Origin: Tyto alba | Lineage: Eukaryota > Chordata > Aves > Strigiformes > Tytonidae | Length of the DNA: 64,000 nucleotides | Direction of reading: 5' to 3' | Assembly (NCBI RefSeq): GCF_018691265.1 | Contig: NW_024881327.1 | Span: forward strand, 24,111,936-24,175,935 | Part shown: positions 11,761-27,000 of the stretch, piece after piece | Numbering within the stretch: position 1 is the stretch's first letter | Layout of the letters: every line of letters begins with the position of its first letter | Program-made: the position numbers and the translations under genes | Notes under the pieces: model-generated | Database searches by the model: none | Told to the model about the DNA's origin: nothing | The model's input: the letters and a program-made list of their open reading frames with translations, nothing else

Positions 11761-14700
11761 TTTATGTGGTACTTGAGGGACTCTCACTTTCAAAAGTAGA
11801 TTAGAGTTAGATTTTTATATATAGCCTTCTTTTCATTATAAACCATTACCCTTTTCAGCTTTTGTACTCAAAAATCCAGCACCAGGTATATTTGTGAACC
11901 ACTGTCATATATGGCAGGAGTGTCAGGAGTCTAAGTATTGACTAGAATCACTGTTTTAGCCTTTCCTTTACTTTTTGTTCATCAAAGGCTTTAAAGAGTC
12001 TTATTATCTTAGAGAAGTAATTTATCCTGTGTGCTTTACTTCTTATTTGGTCCAGTCATGATGCTTTTGATTCCATCCTTGGAAGTTTCATTCTGATGCA
12101 TTCTTAGGGCATTATTCATTCCTCGCTGGTCTGTTTATTCTGAACAAAAGCATGAAGAAAGAACACCTGGCTTTGTAAAGTGTGATGCAAGCCATGAATT
12201 TATAGCAAGTGAAAAGAAAAAAAAAAAAAAAGATGACTCAAGAAAAGCCAGAAACTCAGTCTGTTTGGATGAGATTTGTTTATGGGGTAGCATAAACATG
12301 ATTTTGAAGGAAACCTTGTACCAATAGATATTTATGAGAGAATAAATATTTTGGCACTTAACAGGTTACTATCTTACAATGACAGGAGGAAAAAAGGGAC
12401 AGTTGCTGCAAGAGACATAGGTTACCTTCTCCTTTCTTCCAGCAGCTTACTCTCAAGGGATGCTAATGAGCCAGAAGCAGAGCTGTCCCCCTCCACTGCC
12501 CCACTGCAGTTTGTTGGTAGTGCAGGTGGAAGTATATGAGCTTGTTTAACCCACATTCCTATTCATGAGGAGAAATTCTGGTAGTGGGATACATATATGG
12601 TATAAGTATTGGGGTGATAGGGAAGGTATAATAATGATTATTTCCTTTAGGGGAGTGCATACAACAAAAAATACCATGTTTGTCACAAAATGAAGGGAAT
12701 TGTCTTGTTACCTTCATCTGTATAAAGTGCCAGTCTCTCTGAAACAGGGGCTTGTAGTACCAACTGTTCATATATAACCATTCGTAACATTTATCAGAGA
12801 TATCATAGTGGTCATAAAGACATTGGAAGACTTTATTTATAGGTCTTTGTTTTAGGTTTTCTTTTGTTTATGCTTTGGAGAAACTGATTTTAATCAATGG
12901 AGATTTCCTATGCCTGCAAAAAGAAAGAAGAATGTGTTAAGAAAGCTATCAGCTCTTCTGTCTTCATTGGGTTGCATGGTAAATTGTAATTATTTTTAGT
13001 ATTTGTAATGAAAATAGGGACTGTTAGAGTGCTTGGAAGTGAACTCTGAAGGTCAAAGTTCGTCCTCTATTCTGATGAGTTACAAGTGCAGTGGGGGTGC
13101 TGGAGTGTTTCCTGCTTACATTAGAGATTAAATTTGGCCCAGAATATGATGGAAGATAATTTTGAATATCATTACTCAACAGCTGTGACTCAACCTTTTC
13201 TGATTAAAATATAAACCCACAGGTTTGGTTTTCACCAAAGCCTACTGCAGTGTATTTCACTCCATATCAAGTCAGAATGGCAAATAAGAATGCCAAATGA
13301 AAATAGCCACAAAATATCTGTCAAGAAGAGTGACTAATGAAGAATACAGAATCTGTTTATTCTTCCAAATAGTGAAAGTTTATTGACTATGGATATACTA
13401 TGTAAATAAAAGCATATAAATGCTTAGTTTGGGAGCTCATTTCTCCAAGGTTCCATTTGAAGTCCTTTGCGTGGTGTATGCATGCACAGAGGAACTGTAT
13501 TTGAACCTGTGTTTGTCTTATTCTTTCTGCACCTACTACAGCCAACTCTACTCTGACTAGGATTTCTAAGTGCTATGACAGTAACAGTGTTCAGGTAATA
13601 CTTGGAATTCCTAAAATAAATCTTAGTTATCCAAAACTAAAGCTGTACCTAAATATTTTATATAAACCACCTGTATTTTCCCTAATGCTAAGCTGAAAAG
13701 CAAAGAAGCAACAGGTAAAACCTAAAATGAATAAGGATCTGTAACGAAAGCCAAAGAACACTCAGTCTTGGGAGTATGTAATTCTACATTACTAGATGAT
13801 GATGAGAATACACACAGTTACAATTTGGCAAATGGTCAGGAGACAAGAAGGACATAATACAAGAGCAGATATCATTGCTGCTGTTTTAGTCATGGGGCAT
13901 CAAGCTCTAGATGTAAGCCAGTGTGCATCAATTATTGAATGAGGTCCAAACGAATATGTTCCTAGCTCTATTCCCCTTTCCTGTCTGATGTTGTTTATTT
14001 TTCCAGAGTTTATTTTGTTGCTTTAACTATGGTAATGGGACTATTTCTTATTCACTGTGATCTAAAATATTTAAAGGGTATTACTTCATGCATGTGTCTG
14101 CATTTTAAGTATGCTTTCCTGTATGCATTTGGCTTCAGAAGACATTACTGTCTCATAATGATTATTTTGTGTGTTATCTGCATAGACATTTTATATAGGT
14201 CCGGTTTAATACAAGCTATTGGGGAAAACACAGTGAACCAAAAGAAATTTGGATATATTTTTTTAATATGTATAAACATAAGTAAATTGGTCATTAAACC
14301 TTATACTTTTCTCCTTATAAAATGTCATGTTAGAAGTTGCTCTGTAAACCTCACTTTATGGAATACAGGTGCTTGTTTCTTCATTTTACATGACAGGTCT
14401 GGGTTATTTGAGAAGCTGTTCCCTAGTACATAGCATATGAGCACTGAATTTAGGAGTATTTGGGGATACAGAGAAAGAAGCGTCTTTAAATGCAAACATT
14501 AGAAAATGTCCTGATTATTGTAATGAATGCAACCAAATAAGAGAAGTAGTGAAAAACAAAAAAAGCCTCACACTTTCAGAAGCACATTGGTGATATCACA
14601 TGGAGTACATTGCACACTGAAAATGCAAAGCAGGCTTTTATTTGCATGCTAGTTTTTTAAGGTATGAATAACATACACTAATTTATTGGGTTGAGGGCAG

Positions 14701-17700
14701 TGATGTGCAGCTTGTTATCAATCAGTATTCATTTTGCCTTAACCTGGTATTCCTAGTCCCTTCAACAAGTTAGGAATCTTTTTATTATTAATAAAGCAAT
14801 CTTTTTTGTGCATCTTTGAAGTTCCCAACTTTGCTATATAATTAGCTTCTAATTAAAATACCCATTTAAAAAGTTTATTAGATTAAGCAAAGACAGTTAG
14901 TAAAAGGTGTATGTTGATTAAAAAAGTGAGTCAGATGTGTGTAGCCTTTAACCTGATCTTTTTTGGAAGTCGCTAATCAAAAAGAAGGACTGTGAACTGC
15001 AGCATAATTTCAATGACAGCCCAAATATTTATCAAATTTACAATGTAATCAATATTTTTCAGGCTTTTCTCTGAGATTGCTTCAGGAATATGAAAACTTA
15101 ATTATCAGGCCATAGTCCTACAGAATTTCAGTGATGGACTCTTACTAGGAATACAGGCTTATTTTATTTGTCAAAATGTATAAAAGCACATTTTGAGGTT
15201 GGTTGTGTCCACCAGCCCCTACTTCCCCCATTCCTTCTGTTGCAACTGAACTTCCATCAGGACCTGGGATATGAGAAGAAATGTTTCTATAATTTTTTTT
15301 TCAGTGCTGCTGTTTTGTTGTTCCATGAATCAGTAGAAAAGCACATCAAAATACACCCTTTATTGTAGAGAATGCTGCAGCTGCATTACTAGTGAGATTA
15401 ATCTTTTCCATATTACTTTAAAGATTGGTACTTCCTCATACATTTGGCATAGATAATCAATAAAATGAAATGTTAGATCTTTTCAATACAGTTTTGTTTT
15501 ATTTTTTTATTGTGGAACCACCCTCCCTTCCTTGCTATCTATATGTTGAGAAGCTGATCTACATCTGTGTACTTATCAGGGAGCATTCGTTATTTGAGAA
15601 CATAATGGAGTTGTGTGCCAGGTTTTACCAGATACTATTATAACCTTTCACATCCTGATGAGCCCAAAAAACTAAAAAATAAGGCAGGAAATAAGCTAAA
15701 ATCAAATTAAAATTTTAATCTAGTCAGTGTTGTTAAGATGTGCAGAATAGTTTTTGTTCAATAACGGAGGGTAAATAGGGTACCTGTGTCCTGGTTGAGT
15801 ATCTGCGATAATCTAAGAATGCATACTGAAAACTCTTGAAACATAAAAGACTTAACTGACATGAGATGAAGTGACAATTAATACTGCTTTCTCTTGAGGG
15901 TGGAATTGTCAGTATGGTTAGTGCTCTTTACCAGCACTAAATAGAGTAAAATGAATCTGCATTTGTGACTTCAGTGATACCACAGAGAGGGCTGATCTCT
16001 GAAGAGGTAGCATATAAAATTCAGTAGATCTGATGTTCTATGAAGGCATCTTTTTCCCAACTGATACACTGGCAGATGGCATGAAACCTCTTTTATATGA
16101 AAGCATGATTTTTTTTTTTTTTTAAATCTGGCATGAATATCAGTGGATATAATAATACTTTCTATTGAATAAAAGCACATTTCCTTTAGGTAGAATGTAA
16201 GTTGGAGGTCTTTTTCTGTGTAATGATGATATACCATAAAAATAAGATACTGTTTTCTCTGCAGAATAACACATCATGAAGAAACATAGCCCATCTCTAC
16301 ATGGAAAAATCATAACTGAAAAAGATCAATGAGATTAACTTATTTTAAGGTGTATATTTAGAGATGGAAGTAAGGAGAAAAAGCAACTATTACTGCGCAC
16401 TGCTACGATGTGTGCATAAGGCTTTTTTTAGTCAGTTCCTGCATAAAAAGAAGCCTAGTTATAGTAGCCCAAAATATAATCTTACCTAAGAAGCAGAACT
16501 AAAATAGTTGAGCAGTTTGTTTTTATCTGAGCTATTTGGTGGCACAGAGAGTGCTAGGAGCTATTTTAGATTTATCTGTAGCCTAGTCCAGTTGCAGTGT
16601 GATAATGGCAGGCTATTTGAGATTACTACCTATTAACAGTCTACAAATGAAGAAATGGATATCCATAACAGATTGTTTTATCATTACCTTATCAAAAGAC
16701 AAAATGTCTTCTGTTAGGATTTTGGATCTCTGTACTAGGGTTGGATTGAAGAAAAAGGAAACACATAAGTAAATGAAAGCCTTTTATATGTTTTTTTTTT
16801 TTTTTTTTCCTGTGTCATTTTCTCCTCTTCTTTCTTCCAGAAGTTCTACACCACCACAGTCAGGTTCACTGTCATATTTAGTACCCTTAATAGCGTTTGG
16901 TGAAGTGACTGTGAAGCATACTCAAATAGTTCACAGTATGCAGGCTACTTGAAGAAATAATGATTTTTGATCTGCATGAAATCTTAGTAAAGGTGTGGAA
17001 ACATCATTAATAAGCATGACAGGAGGATTTCCTAAATAGTGCAAAACATGCCAATTAGCAATTCCTGTTATCCAGGAAAACTAGGAATTTTGTAATGCAC
17101 TGCTTCTAATTAGAAATTAGCCTAATCTTCCAGGCTAAATTAATTATTTTTCTTCCTTTATTTTGTTTATTTTTCATTGATTTCCATTATATATTTCTGA
17201 AAAGCTGGGTATTCCTTATCTTGACTGTTTTGCTCAGGCGTCTTCAATTCAGCTGAAATCTTGAGTTTAATGATTTGTTTAAATAATTCAAATATGAGAT
17301 TTGCTATGTATAATCTCAGTCAAACTCCTTAATGTCATGTTGTATTGTGGTTTCACTATCTAGAGTCTCTGAATCAAAACTGTAAAAAATTTTCTTCTAA
17401 GGTTCAGGAAACTAAATTCTAATTTATTTTTGTACTTTACATTTAAATTTTTAAGTAAATGAAGTAAAGGCATTATTTTACTGTAATATAATTGACTTTT
17501 ACAATAAATATTCTGAGAACTTTCTGCACTAAAAACTTTGCCAATCTTTAGCGAGTCCTTCAGAGAAAATCAACAATTGGTTTGGCGACATTTGTGAAGA
17601 TCAATGGGACTATAAGTTGGAAGACTAAAGAAAGAAGGGAATTTAAAAATGACAAGAAAGTTTATAAAGGGAATGCTTCCAGAAATAGAATACTGCTTAA

Positions 17701-20700
17701 GATCTTGCATGCATTTGTGTTCTGTGTATATGTTCATGCACAAATATTTTTACAGTGTTGTCTTAAATTTGTGATCACTTGCAGATTCCTATTTTGCTAA
17801 ATCTTCTTTCTCTTATTTTGCTTCAGATTTTTCTCTGGTTGGAGGTAGTATTTTTCCATGCCTAGCTGAGTGCTCCTCTGATGAAATGTAAATTCTCAAA
17901 CCCATTTTGAAATACTATCTTCATCTTACACAATGAGTGCTACAAAGAAAGCAGAAAGATGTACTTGTCAGTATAAGTTAGGATCATCCCTGCTTAGGAT
18001 AGGGTAAATAATTTCAAGAGAAGGGAAATTAGAGTAGTCAGATATGTTTTGGAAACAACACATAATTCAAACATACTATTTTTACCTGACAACTTCTGAT
18101 CCATTGCCCTGTATAATGTGACTTGCCTGCAGTGCCTTTTCTTTCAGCTATCTCCCAACATTTTTTGATGTCATCTGTTTCCACAGGAAGATGGACAAAG
18201 AATTTTTTAAAATCTCTAGCTTTTTAAAAAATCAGAAGTGATTGCTGAAACAAGTTATGAAGTATTTCACTTACTGTCTAGAAAAATACATGGTTATGGC
18301 TGTATTAGCTACTCCTTGTTTGTGTCCTTCTGAAGAGCAACTAAGTGGTTTCACACAGCCTGCCTTCCTTCTCATTTCATCATCTCCTGTCTTGGCATTC
18401 ATCCTAATGTCCTTAATCTTACAAACTTTAGAAGTTTCTATTTCTATAGAAATGTAAATAATTGTGATTTATTATGAATCTTATTTAAGGTGTTGCAGGA
18501 TTGGGAAACTTCTATGAGGTAGTGCATAGATTGTTTAGAAATTGCCTTGAATTAGTCCAAAATACCACTCTAACATCATAAATGTGGTTTGAATGAAATG
18601 ACCACTCTAATGCACGTAATACAGAGCAGGAACAGAAACGCATATTTATTATCTTTGACACATGAATTTCCGTTTTTGTTGTTGTTCTTAATTAGTAACT
18701 TAAATTTTAGTAGGAAACTTGTCATGGAAGATCAGAAAAAGAGCATTGGAAATATAAACTAGGATGGCTATGAGATGTTAATAATTAGTACTGAATCTCT
18801 AAAGATGTGGCTCAGATTTCCTTTTTCTGAGTTCATGCCACTGCTTTGAATATGACACACAGGTTACTGGAACCTTAAAGTGATTTTATAAATACATTTA
18901 TAAACTTAAAATGGCTTTCAGGTATCAGCCAACATCAGATGTCAGCAGACATGGATAAACCATCCATCAGTTAGGAAGCAACCTAGATTAAATGTAACAT
19001 ATCTTGACAATTTTCATGATTCTTGAGTTATCAAACTTGCACAGATGAATGAACTGTGAGAGTGAAACACTTTAAATCTTTGCTATATCCATAGAAGCCC
19101 TTACTGTCAAAAAAGTTGCATATATCAGAACATGTACAATGTCAGAATATACACAAAACAGATATTCTTTCAGAAAAGTGTATATTTACCATCAGTCACT
19201 TCAGTCATGTCTTATAAGTTAGCTGACACTGTATTTGAAATAGCCTGTACTCTGCAATCTTTTCAGGTAACATGCTCAGTAAAGGAAGCAAGTGATGTAT
19301 CTTTCCTTGGGTCCTGTTTGTTCAAACTTCCTAATTCTTTAGTTGACCATGAAGCACAAGTAGTTTACACAATAACTGAAATGTACTGTTCATTTTTAAT
19401 GACTATAAATAGAAGAAAACGAGAAGAAAGTTTTAAATAATTAGTACTGTTAATGTGCTTATCTCAGGTAGCTGCCTTTTCTTAATTGGGAAGAAAAATT
19501 GTAACTAAAGCAAGGGGAATAGATATATGAAGACCATAAATACCAATCAAATGTAGTATTTTCCATTTTGCAAAATAAATAGAATCAAGCAACTGAGTTC
19601 TCCTGCTTCTTGGCCCATGAATTAAGTGCTAATTTGTTTCTTATATTTTCTTAGGATCCGTATGCAAGGTCATCTTCTGTTATGTTGGTTCTGTAAACAT
19701 GTAGGACAAACTTCCTTTGGGATCGCCATGGCCAGAATAAAGTAGATCTTTCTGAACTGAAAACTGTGCTGTTTACAATTACTTTTAAGTGGTATTATTG
19801 TAGTTCAAGGCTCACCACATTAATATTCTATCCACAGTTAAAGAATTCATTAAATATGGCTTATGAAACAGCATGTATCCTATGGATCACTGCACTTTTA
19901 TACTTCCATGCTGAGCTCTGGAGTGGAGAGCTAAGTAAAGTAAACATCAACTTTAATCAAAGCTTCTTGTATTAGATTAAAACTGAAAAGATAATTTCAA
20001 AACAGGTACACCAAATGCTATTTATTACAATAAGGAGGGGCTAGGTTGTATTTTGAGTTTTTGTCTAAACCTGTGCTCTAATCCAAACTCCTATCTGAAC
20101 TCCCAATCTCCGATCCAAACATTTTGGTCACAAATTCATGTTTAGCTATTCAGCAAGATGTTAATTTATGATCCTGTTGGATTAAAAAAAAAAAAAAAAC
20201 CAACAAACAACCTAGGTCAGGAGTCTTAATGTATTAAGGTAAAATAAAACAAGGGGTTTATGTAGTAGATTAAACATTATGTTCAAAATCCATACATTTT
20301 AAAGCCTCTAAAATGTTGGGCATAAGTGTTGGTTTTGTTTAGCTTTGTGGGTTTCTAATTGTTTGGGAATAAATTATCAGATTTGATTTCTAAACAGCAG
20401 TAAAAAATCAAATATTTGATTTATCTTAGAAATATGTTCTCAGAATCTTTTTATATATAAATTTGTTAGTTCATTATTTTACAAAAAAAAAAAAGATAGG
20501 AAAGATAAATAAGATTATTTTATTCTATGAAAATTTTGAAATTTTTATAGTGAATTATCTAATAAGCTGTGATAGTGAGATAATAATAAAGGCTGGATGT
20601 CCTACTATTAGGGTCATAGTTGTAATCTTCACAGAAAGATCTTGTCTTATATGTGAATGTGTATTTTTCAAATAAGTAATCAGGGAGACATTTGAACTCA

Positions 20701-21006
20701 GCCTGAGCTGTATAGTGAAAATACAAAGTAATAACTGGTAAGAAAGATAGGTGTAGAAACTGATGGTACAATACCGTTGGTACTGGTTTCTGGAATTGGG
20801 TGAGATCTGCATCAAATTGCTTTGAAAATGGATCTTTGGTAGCAAAACAACTCACCTCAGTGGTTGCTCAGATGGATGTTGTTTGGCATACTGTAGTTAA
20901 AAATCTGCGTAGCAGCAGAACAAGAAGCTTAGTGGATTCATGGGTGCATTGAAGTCAATAAAGAGCGTGCCACAATGTATAATATAATTGGAGTTAGCAT
21001 TTTTAG
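11761..21006. other. AT-rich non-coding DNA, no gene seen
   Basis: No gene supported. Simple runs include A15 at 12,217-12,231, T15 at 16,109-16,123, T18 at 16,791-16,808 and A16 at 20,184-20,199. The longest open frame is 134 codons (14,029-14,433, +). It is rich in Ile, Phe, Leu, Lys and Cys, as AT-rich random sequence would be, and shows no domain I recognise. The rest is unique sequence without visible structure. Confidence 0.65.
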
Positions 21007-21066
21007 ATCATAAAATCATAGAATAATTTAGGTTGGAAAAGACCCTTAAGATCCTTGTGTTAAACT
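21007..21066 (-). mobile_element. CR1 LINE 3'-end stub
   Basis: The + strand starts ATCATAAAATCATAGAATAA, then reads TTTAGGTTGGAAAAGACCC and TTAAGATC. This is the reverse complement of the avian CR1 3' terminus with two copies of its short terminal repeat (one mutated). Only about 60 bp remain, so this is a severely 5'-truncated insertion in minus orientation. Confidence 0.88.
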
Positions 21067-24000
21067 GTAAAATTATAGATCTCTTCTTTTGTTTTTATTC
21101 TCTTCTTTTTTTTAGTATGCCCAAAATGATCACCAAGAAATTAATAATTCTCCATAGATGGGTTGATTATAGAGGAAACAACAGATATATTCTGTGCCCA
21201 GTATGCTCAGAGGCTGTAAGATAAAAGCACTACTATTTTACTTTCCAAAGTACAACCGCCTCCTCATCCAAAACCAGAATTTTGACAACCTATGAAAAGT
21301 GGCTGAAGACAGAGAATAGAGATGATATTACAGGACAAAAGGCAGGTTTTTTCTTCCTGTATTGTAAATTCTCCTTCAGTGATCTGACTTCTAGTTTGTG
21401 AGGTCTTTACGAAGGGTTTTTTTAATGAAATAAACTTAGGTTTTCACATTTCAATACATTTAAGACTATAACTAAGTCACTATTACTTCTTAGTCCCTAA
21501 AAAAACCTTCCAACTCAGTTTTCTGTGTTTATGCAGAAAACATCTGAGTCAGGGAAAAGTGACAGTGATTACACAGTTTAATGCTACAGATAATAGCAGG
21601 TGCAGCTGTAAATAGTCCCTCGTTAAGAGTTTATTTAAATATTATAGCAAATTTCTGTAGGGCAAACTACTCCCACTTGAAAATAGGAGATATTTGTGGG
21701 GGAAAAAAAAAAAAATCAATAAACCTGAAATTTAATTATATCAGCAATATTAAAGACCTTCAATGTGCCAGAAAAAAATAGAATATATTGGACTTTTCTA
21801 TAGGAATAAATACAATGAGACATATTAATTGTTACTAGAAATTGTTTTGATGGAGCATAAACATAAAATACATCTTCCAACAGTGTTCACTGTGTCATGA
21901 AGAAATCAAATAGTGAGAGTTACAATGATGGACCACAGATAATTTTTAAATTTAAACTCAAAGACTAAAAACATGCAAGTCGAAATGTGAATGATCGCTT
22001 CTTACTAGGAAAAAGATGCAGTCAGTTTGGAAAACTCTTCGAAAGAACTCTGAGTTTTCTTAGTATTAGAAGATAAAGATGGTTGTAATTTGTCTTCAGT
22101 TTGTTGGAAAGTATTGTAATTTATTGCTTCGAATTAGAGGTGACTAGGTATGCAGAAAAATGAAATATTTTCTTATTTCTTTAGTAAAGACCATTTTATA
22201 TGATTTAATTTTGCAATTATTCAAAAATAGGCAGGTACTAGAATGTCCTCTTGTTGAGGATTCAATAATAGTTGGTAAGTCTAGAGTCTTACTACTGAAA
22301 ATAAAGCTTAATGCAGATGAGTGATGTATTTGTTAGCAAAGCACTTTGTAAAGTTGTAAAGAATGAAAACCATTGAAAGGACTGATTAGAGAATTGATGC
22401 AGGTAAAAATAAGAGGTAGAAGAAAAATAAAGTTGAAAATAGATATTGTGAAGAAAACTTGCATTTACAGAGAAAATAATTTTATAATAGTTCGAGGGAG
22501 GGCAGAATTTGAGACATAGCTAGAGATTTGTAAATAGATAGACAAAAGGCTTTTTGAGGCAATATTGATCCCCTATTTTCCTTTGCCCTTCAAAATAAAA
22601 ATGAAATTTTCAGAGCCTCAAAAAGAAAAACAAAAACTTGCAGGTTCTCTGAAGATTAAATTGGGGCAAGAGCAGCATTTACCTCAAGGGACAAGTAATT
22701 ATAAAAATGGATGCATTATCTTTAAATGGAAGCAGTTAGTTTAACTGAATTGATTTCAAATAACTCTAAATTTAGAGACTGAAGTTCTTAGTATGACTGA
22801 ACTTCAGTTGCTCACATTAATGAGTGCTAGTAAAAGCGATCCCTGCAACTAAGGTTTCTTAAACCTCTCTGGCAAAAATCTTCTTGGATATAGTAACTGG
22901 CTGCTGCAGCTCTTGGCATGATATTAATATCGTGTTCAGGTGAAGTTTTAGGGAAGTTGTCTGGCCCAGCAATAGATGCTGTCTAAGTCAGAGTTATTTT
23001 CTTTTTAGTGTAGGAATCTTCTATAAGTGGTGTGGAGAGCAACAAGAAACTACATTAATAAAGCTATTCAAAATGTCAACACGTGTATCTGCCCTGCAGA
23101 CAAAACACTTCTAAATTCTGCTACATTTAATGTTCTTTCTCTCATCTCTTTCCCCCAAAAATGCTTAACAAAAATTCCACCTTCTCTTTTATTAACAGAC
23201 TCATTAACAGCTATGATTATTTTACTTGTGTGTTATGTTGACCCTTCCACCATGTAGCGACAGGATGCTACCTTTTTCTTCACAGTAAATAATTAATTTT
23301 TAATAACTTCACAGATTTCCCTACCCTCTACCCTTTTCTGCTGTGTCTCATTTAATCATGCAATGTATTAATTCAAGGTGAAATACTGTTTAGTTTCATC
23401 TAATCATGAACCTGTATACTTGTTCTTACTGTTAAGATTGTCTTCCACCTTCACACTCTAGTAATATCAGTTGGATACCTCAAATACAGTTTGGAAGGCT
23501 TTTGTTTTCTTTGTTGGGTTTTTTAAAATTATTTTCCTGGCATACAGCATGCTCTATTGATTCATTCCATTCCTAGTTCTAGATTCAAAAGTTTATTTAC
23601 TGCATTATTGTGAAATACACTAAATAATAATAGGAAGTAAGTAAATACCTTGTGTGTCCCAATACATTGTGCCTTTTTTATTGTCAGTTTGTGAGTTGCT
23701 CAGAATATACAAATTTTGTTTTACACTGCTTTAAGTGTACTTTCAGTCTGTTGTAGTCAAGATAATAATGGACATCAATTTTCTACTGCTAAGATTAGAC
23801 TAGAAATAGTTTGGATTTGTAAAGAGCAGGGAGAAGTAACAGATGGTTGGGAACGTGTATAAGACACAGAGGTCTGGAAGTGAAAGCTGTTTCCTGCTTT
23901 GAAAATCTAGTAATTGACTTAATGGGTAGATGGAAAATTAAGGCTGACTCAGTGGAGAAGAAAAGGTGCTCCAGTGGGTAAGAAGGTATAAATAATGAAG

Positions 24001-27000
24001 TAAGCAGGTATGGAATTGCTTTTTTGTGAGACAAGGGAGGAAATTCTGTAGAAATATTTCTATATGCACTTTTTTTTTCCCCCCTTTACTCCAAGACACA
24101 ACCCTTTTGAATATAGAATATAAAACTTATTTTTACAATGCTATGATGGCTGCTTACATTGCCATCCAATGTAAGAGCTTTGTCAGTGCTACTCACAAGT
24201 TTGTGAGTGGTAAAATATAGTGCCTCTTAACCCTACTGCCATTCCTATTGTTTTTGTGGGACAAGTAACTAAAGTCTTGTTACCCTATGAATGCCCTTCA
24301 GATGGCTGAAGATACCTGAATTTGATAGAAGTGTGCCCCTGCTTACAGAGAAATAAGAAAATACGGTATTTTTGTCATTGACTAAGACGATAAGTTTCCC
24401 AACATTGAAATTCCAGTAAGTGAACAGTGGCTAAGATATAGAAAATATGAGTAAAAATGCCTTCATTTTTAAACAATACACTGAGTGAAATACATTGTTG
24501 GAATTTGTACATATTATGAAATACAAAAGGCAGAGTCTGAAACTAGACTCACAAATTTGAAATAGAATTTAAGTCTCATAAGCAATATCACTTCGTATGA
24601 GTGTTGGAGGTGTATGTGTAGGAGACATACCTTGAGCAGTAGTCAGGGTGTTATTCCAAGTCTGTATAGAATGAAAGCATTATTTAATACATGCTTTAAG
24701 GTTATAGTCATTCTTTGTGAGAATGAAACAAACTTTAAATTTTGTAGTTAAGACCAATACCATTCACTCAGATGACAAATACCAAACAGACGATGAGAGG
24801 GCCTGATAATCTTGGCTTGAGGATATACGGGGAGGTTTTGTTGAAATAGTTTAGTGATGTAATGAAACACAGAAAAAGGAATATTCTTCACACTGTTAAT
24901 CCTGTCAGAATAAAGACCCACCTCTCTAACTGTGCAAGTCTTTGCATAAGTGGTGCTAAAGCTATGAACAGGAAGGATGTTAAAAAAACCCAAACTAAAC
25001 AACACTTTCCAAAAGGAAAAAAGAAAAAAGGTGCAAACATGTTATGTGTCCTCAAGCTCATTTATATAACCTTACCTTATTATCTTTTTGCTCAGACCCA
25101 ATCTGGCAGCTTCTGGTAGCCTTTTCATTTAAATAATCACAGGTTTTATAGCTCAAATAAAGCCAGTGGTAGGTGATGATACCTAACCCTTACTGTTGCT
25201 AAATTTAAAATATTCACTTAAGTGCACTGGCAAGGATTGTTTTTTTTTTTTTAATCTGATATCTCTGAATTATGTCTTGTTGTATTTTTATTTTCTTTTC
25301 ACTTCAGTAACTTGGCATCTCCAAGGAAATGTAAAACTTCTCCCCCCCCCAAGAAGTAGAATTAATAGATTTTTTTTTAAGCAAAAATTTGAATTAACTA
25401 TCACTTTGTAGCTACAGTGTTGCAAAAAGGCTCTTGAAAACTGAGCAAAATTTCCTGACCAGTAAATTTTTTCACTAAACCAGTTTATTTAAATCATATA
25501 ACTTCTAAAAATCTGGAATGTAGTTGAAGTTTCTTCTCTTTCATAGTTAGAAAGAAAGTTTGAATATTTTTTTTACTTCTTCAGTTTCTCCTTTTTTGTC
25601 ATTTATGCAATACGATATTTTTTTTCAGTTTTTTTTTTTTTAGTTCATTTTCATACTCTAAAAATTCTGAAACTTTTGTGTTTGGAAGTGTTGTTGACAA
25701 AATATGAAATGTTAATAAAAAACGAAAAAATTCAAAATACATGGAAGGATTAAATGCAAGAGAAAAACAATACCAAGAATTAGACATTCCAACATGCAGC
25801 TTTTTTGTTATTGTTGGTTGGTTTTGGGGTTGTTTCAGCAAATAGAAAAAACTTAAAGATTTGTGGAATTAAAATTTCAGAATTTGCAATGAAAATGTCA
25901 TCCACTTCATTTGAGCACAGTGTCTGAGCTTTTCAGAGAAGTCTTATGATTGTAAAATTGCAGGTGATAAGAAGGGAACATGTGGACCCAAAGTCTGAAA
26001 AAGATGTGGGAGAAAGAATGTGTTTATTATCCTTTTACTTTGCCTGAAAGAGCCTTCCAACAATTGGCAGGGAAACAGGAAGAACTTCAAGCATAAGATT
26101 AAGTTTTTTCTCTTAAACTTTTGGAGCAAAATCAAATCTGAATGCCTGGAGGATATTTTTCTTATTATGGTTCATATTTTTACCACTTTCTTAAGAGCAC
26201 ATGGTTAGGCAAATCCCAGCTATTTCAAGGACTTTGGGTATAACTAAACATAAAGAAATATGTATAAAATGTATATGAAGTTAATATCTGTGAATGATTT
26301 ATGTTTGGCTAACATTAAGTTACAACATAATACTATCATCTGCTAAATCCTTCACTTGTTTTATAACGGGTAAAAATGCATTATTTAAAAAAATACTTTA
26401 ATTTTCCTAGTCAGTTTGGGCCAGTAAATACATTACAGTGTAATATACACATTATCATTAGAAGCCTTATGTTTTAATGCTCTGTTGAAATATGTGGAAT
26501 GATTAATTAAAAAATTAGGGGTAGTAATGATGTTAACTTCTCTAATATTTCACTGCCTAATTTTCTGTATCTTAGGCATGTTTAATTAATTTTATGTACT
26601 TATATAATTTCAAGTGTATGCTACTACTGCCATTTGTCCCATGTCACATCAAGAATTTTAACATCCTTAGAGCATATATAGCTTGCTGGGTAGGAGCAAA
26701 ACCAAAAACAAACCAAAAAACACTTACTAGGTGTGTTTTACAGTAGACTAGTCAAAATTAATTGTTTTATTAAATAATAGCAGGAATTAGCAGGAATATT
26801 GTGGTTGTAACTGAGTATCTTAGGCAATGCAAACTGTAATAAGAACATAGAACATCACATTTGTAAGCAAAACACCATATGATGATTTCAGAATTTAATG
26901 TCAAAATAACTGTAAAAATCCCTCTACCTGAAAACAATAAATGTCATAATTCACTTCACTTATGTACTAACATGATTATTTAGCCAGGATGATTTCCAGT

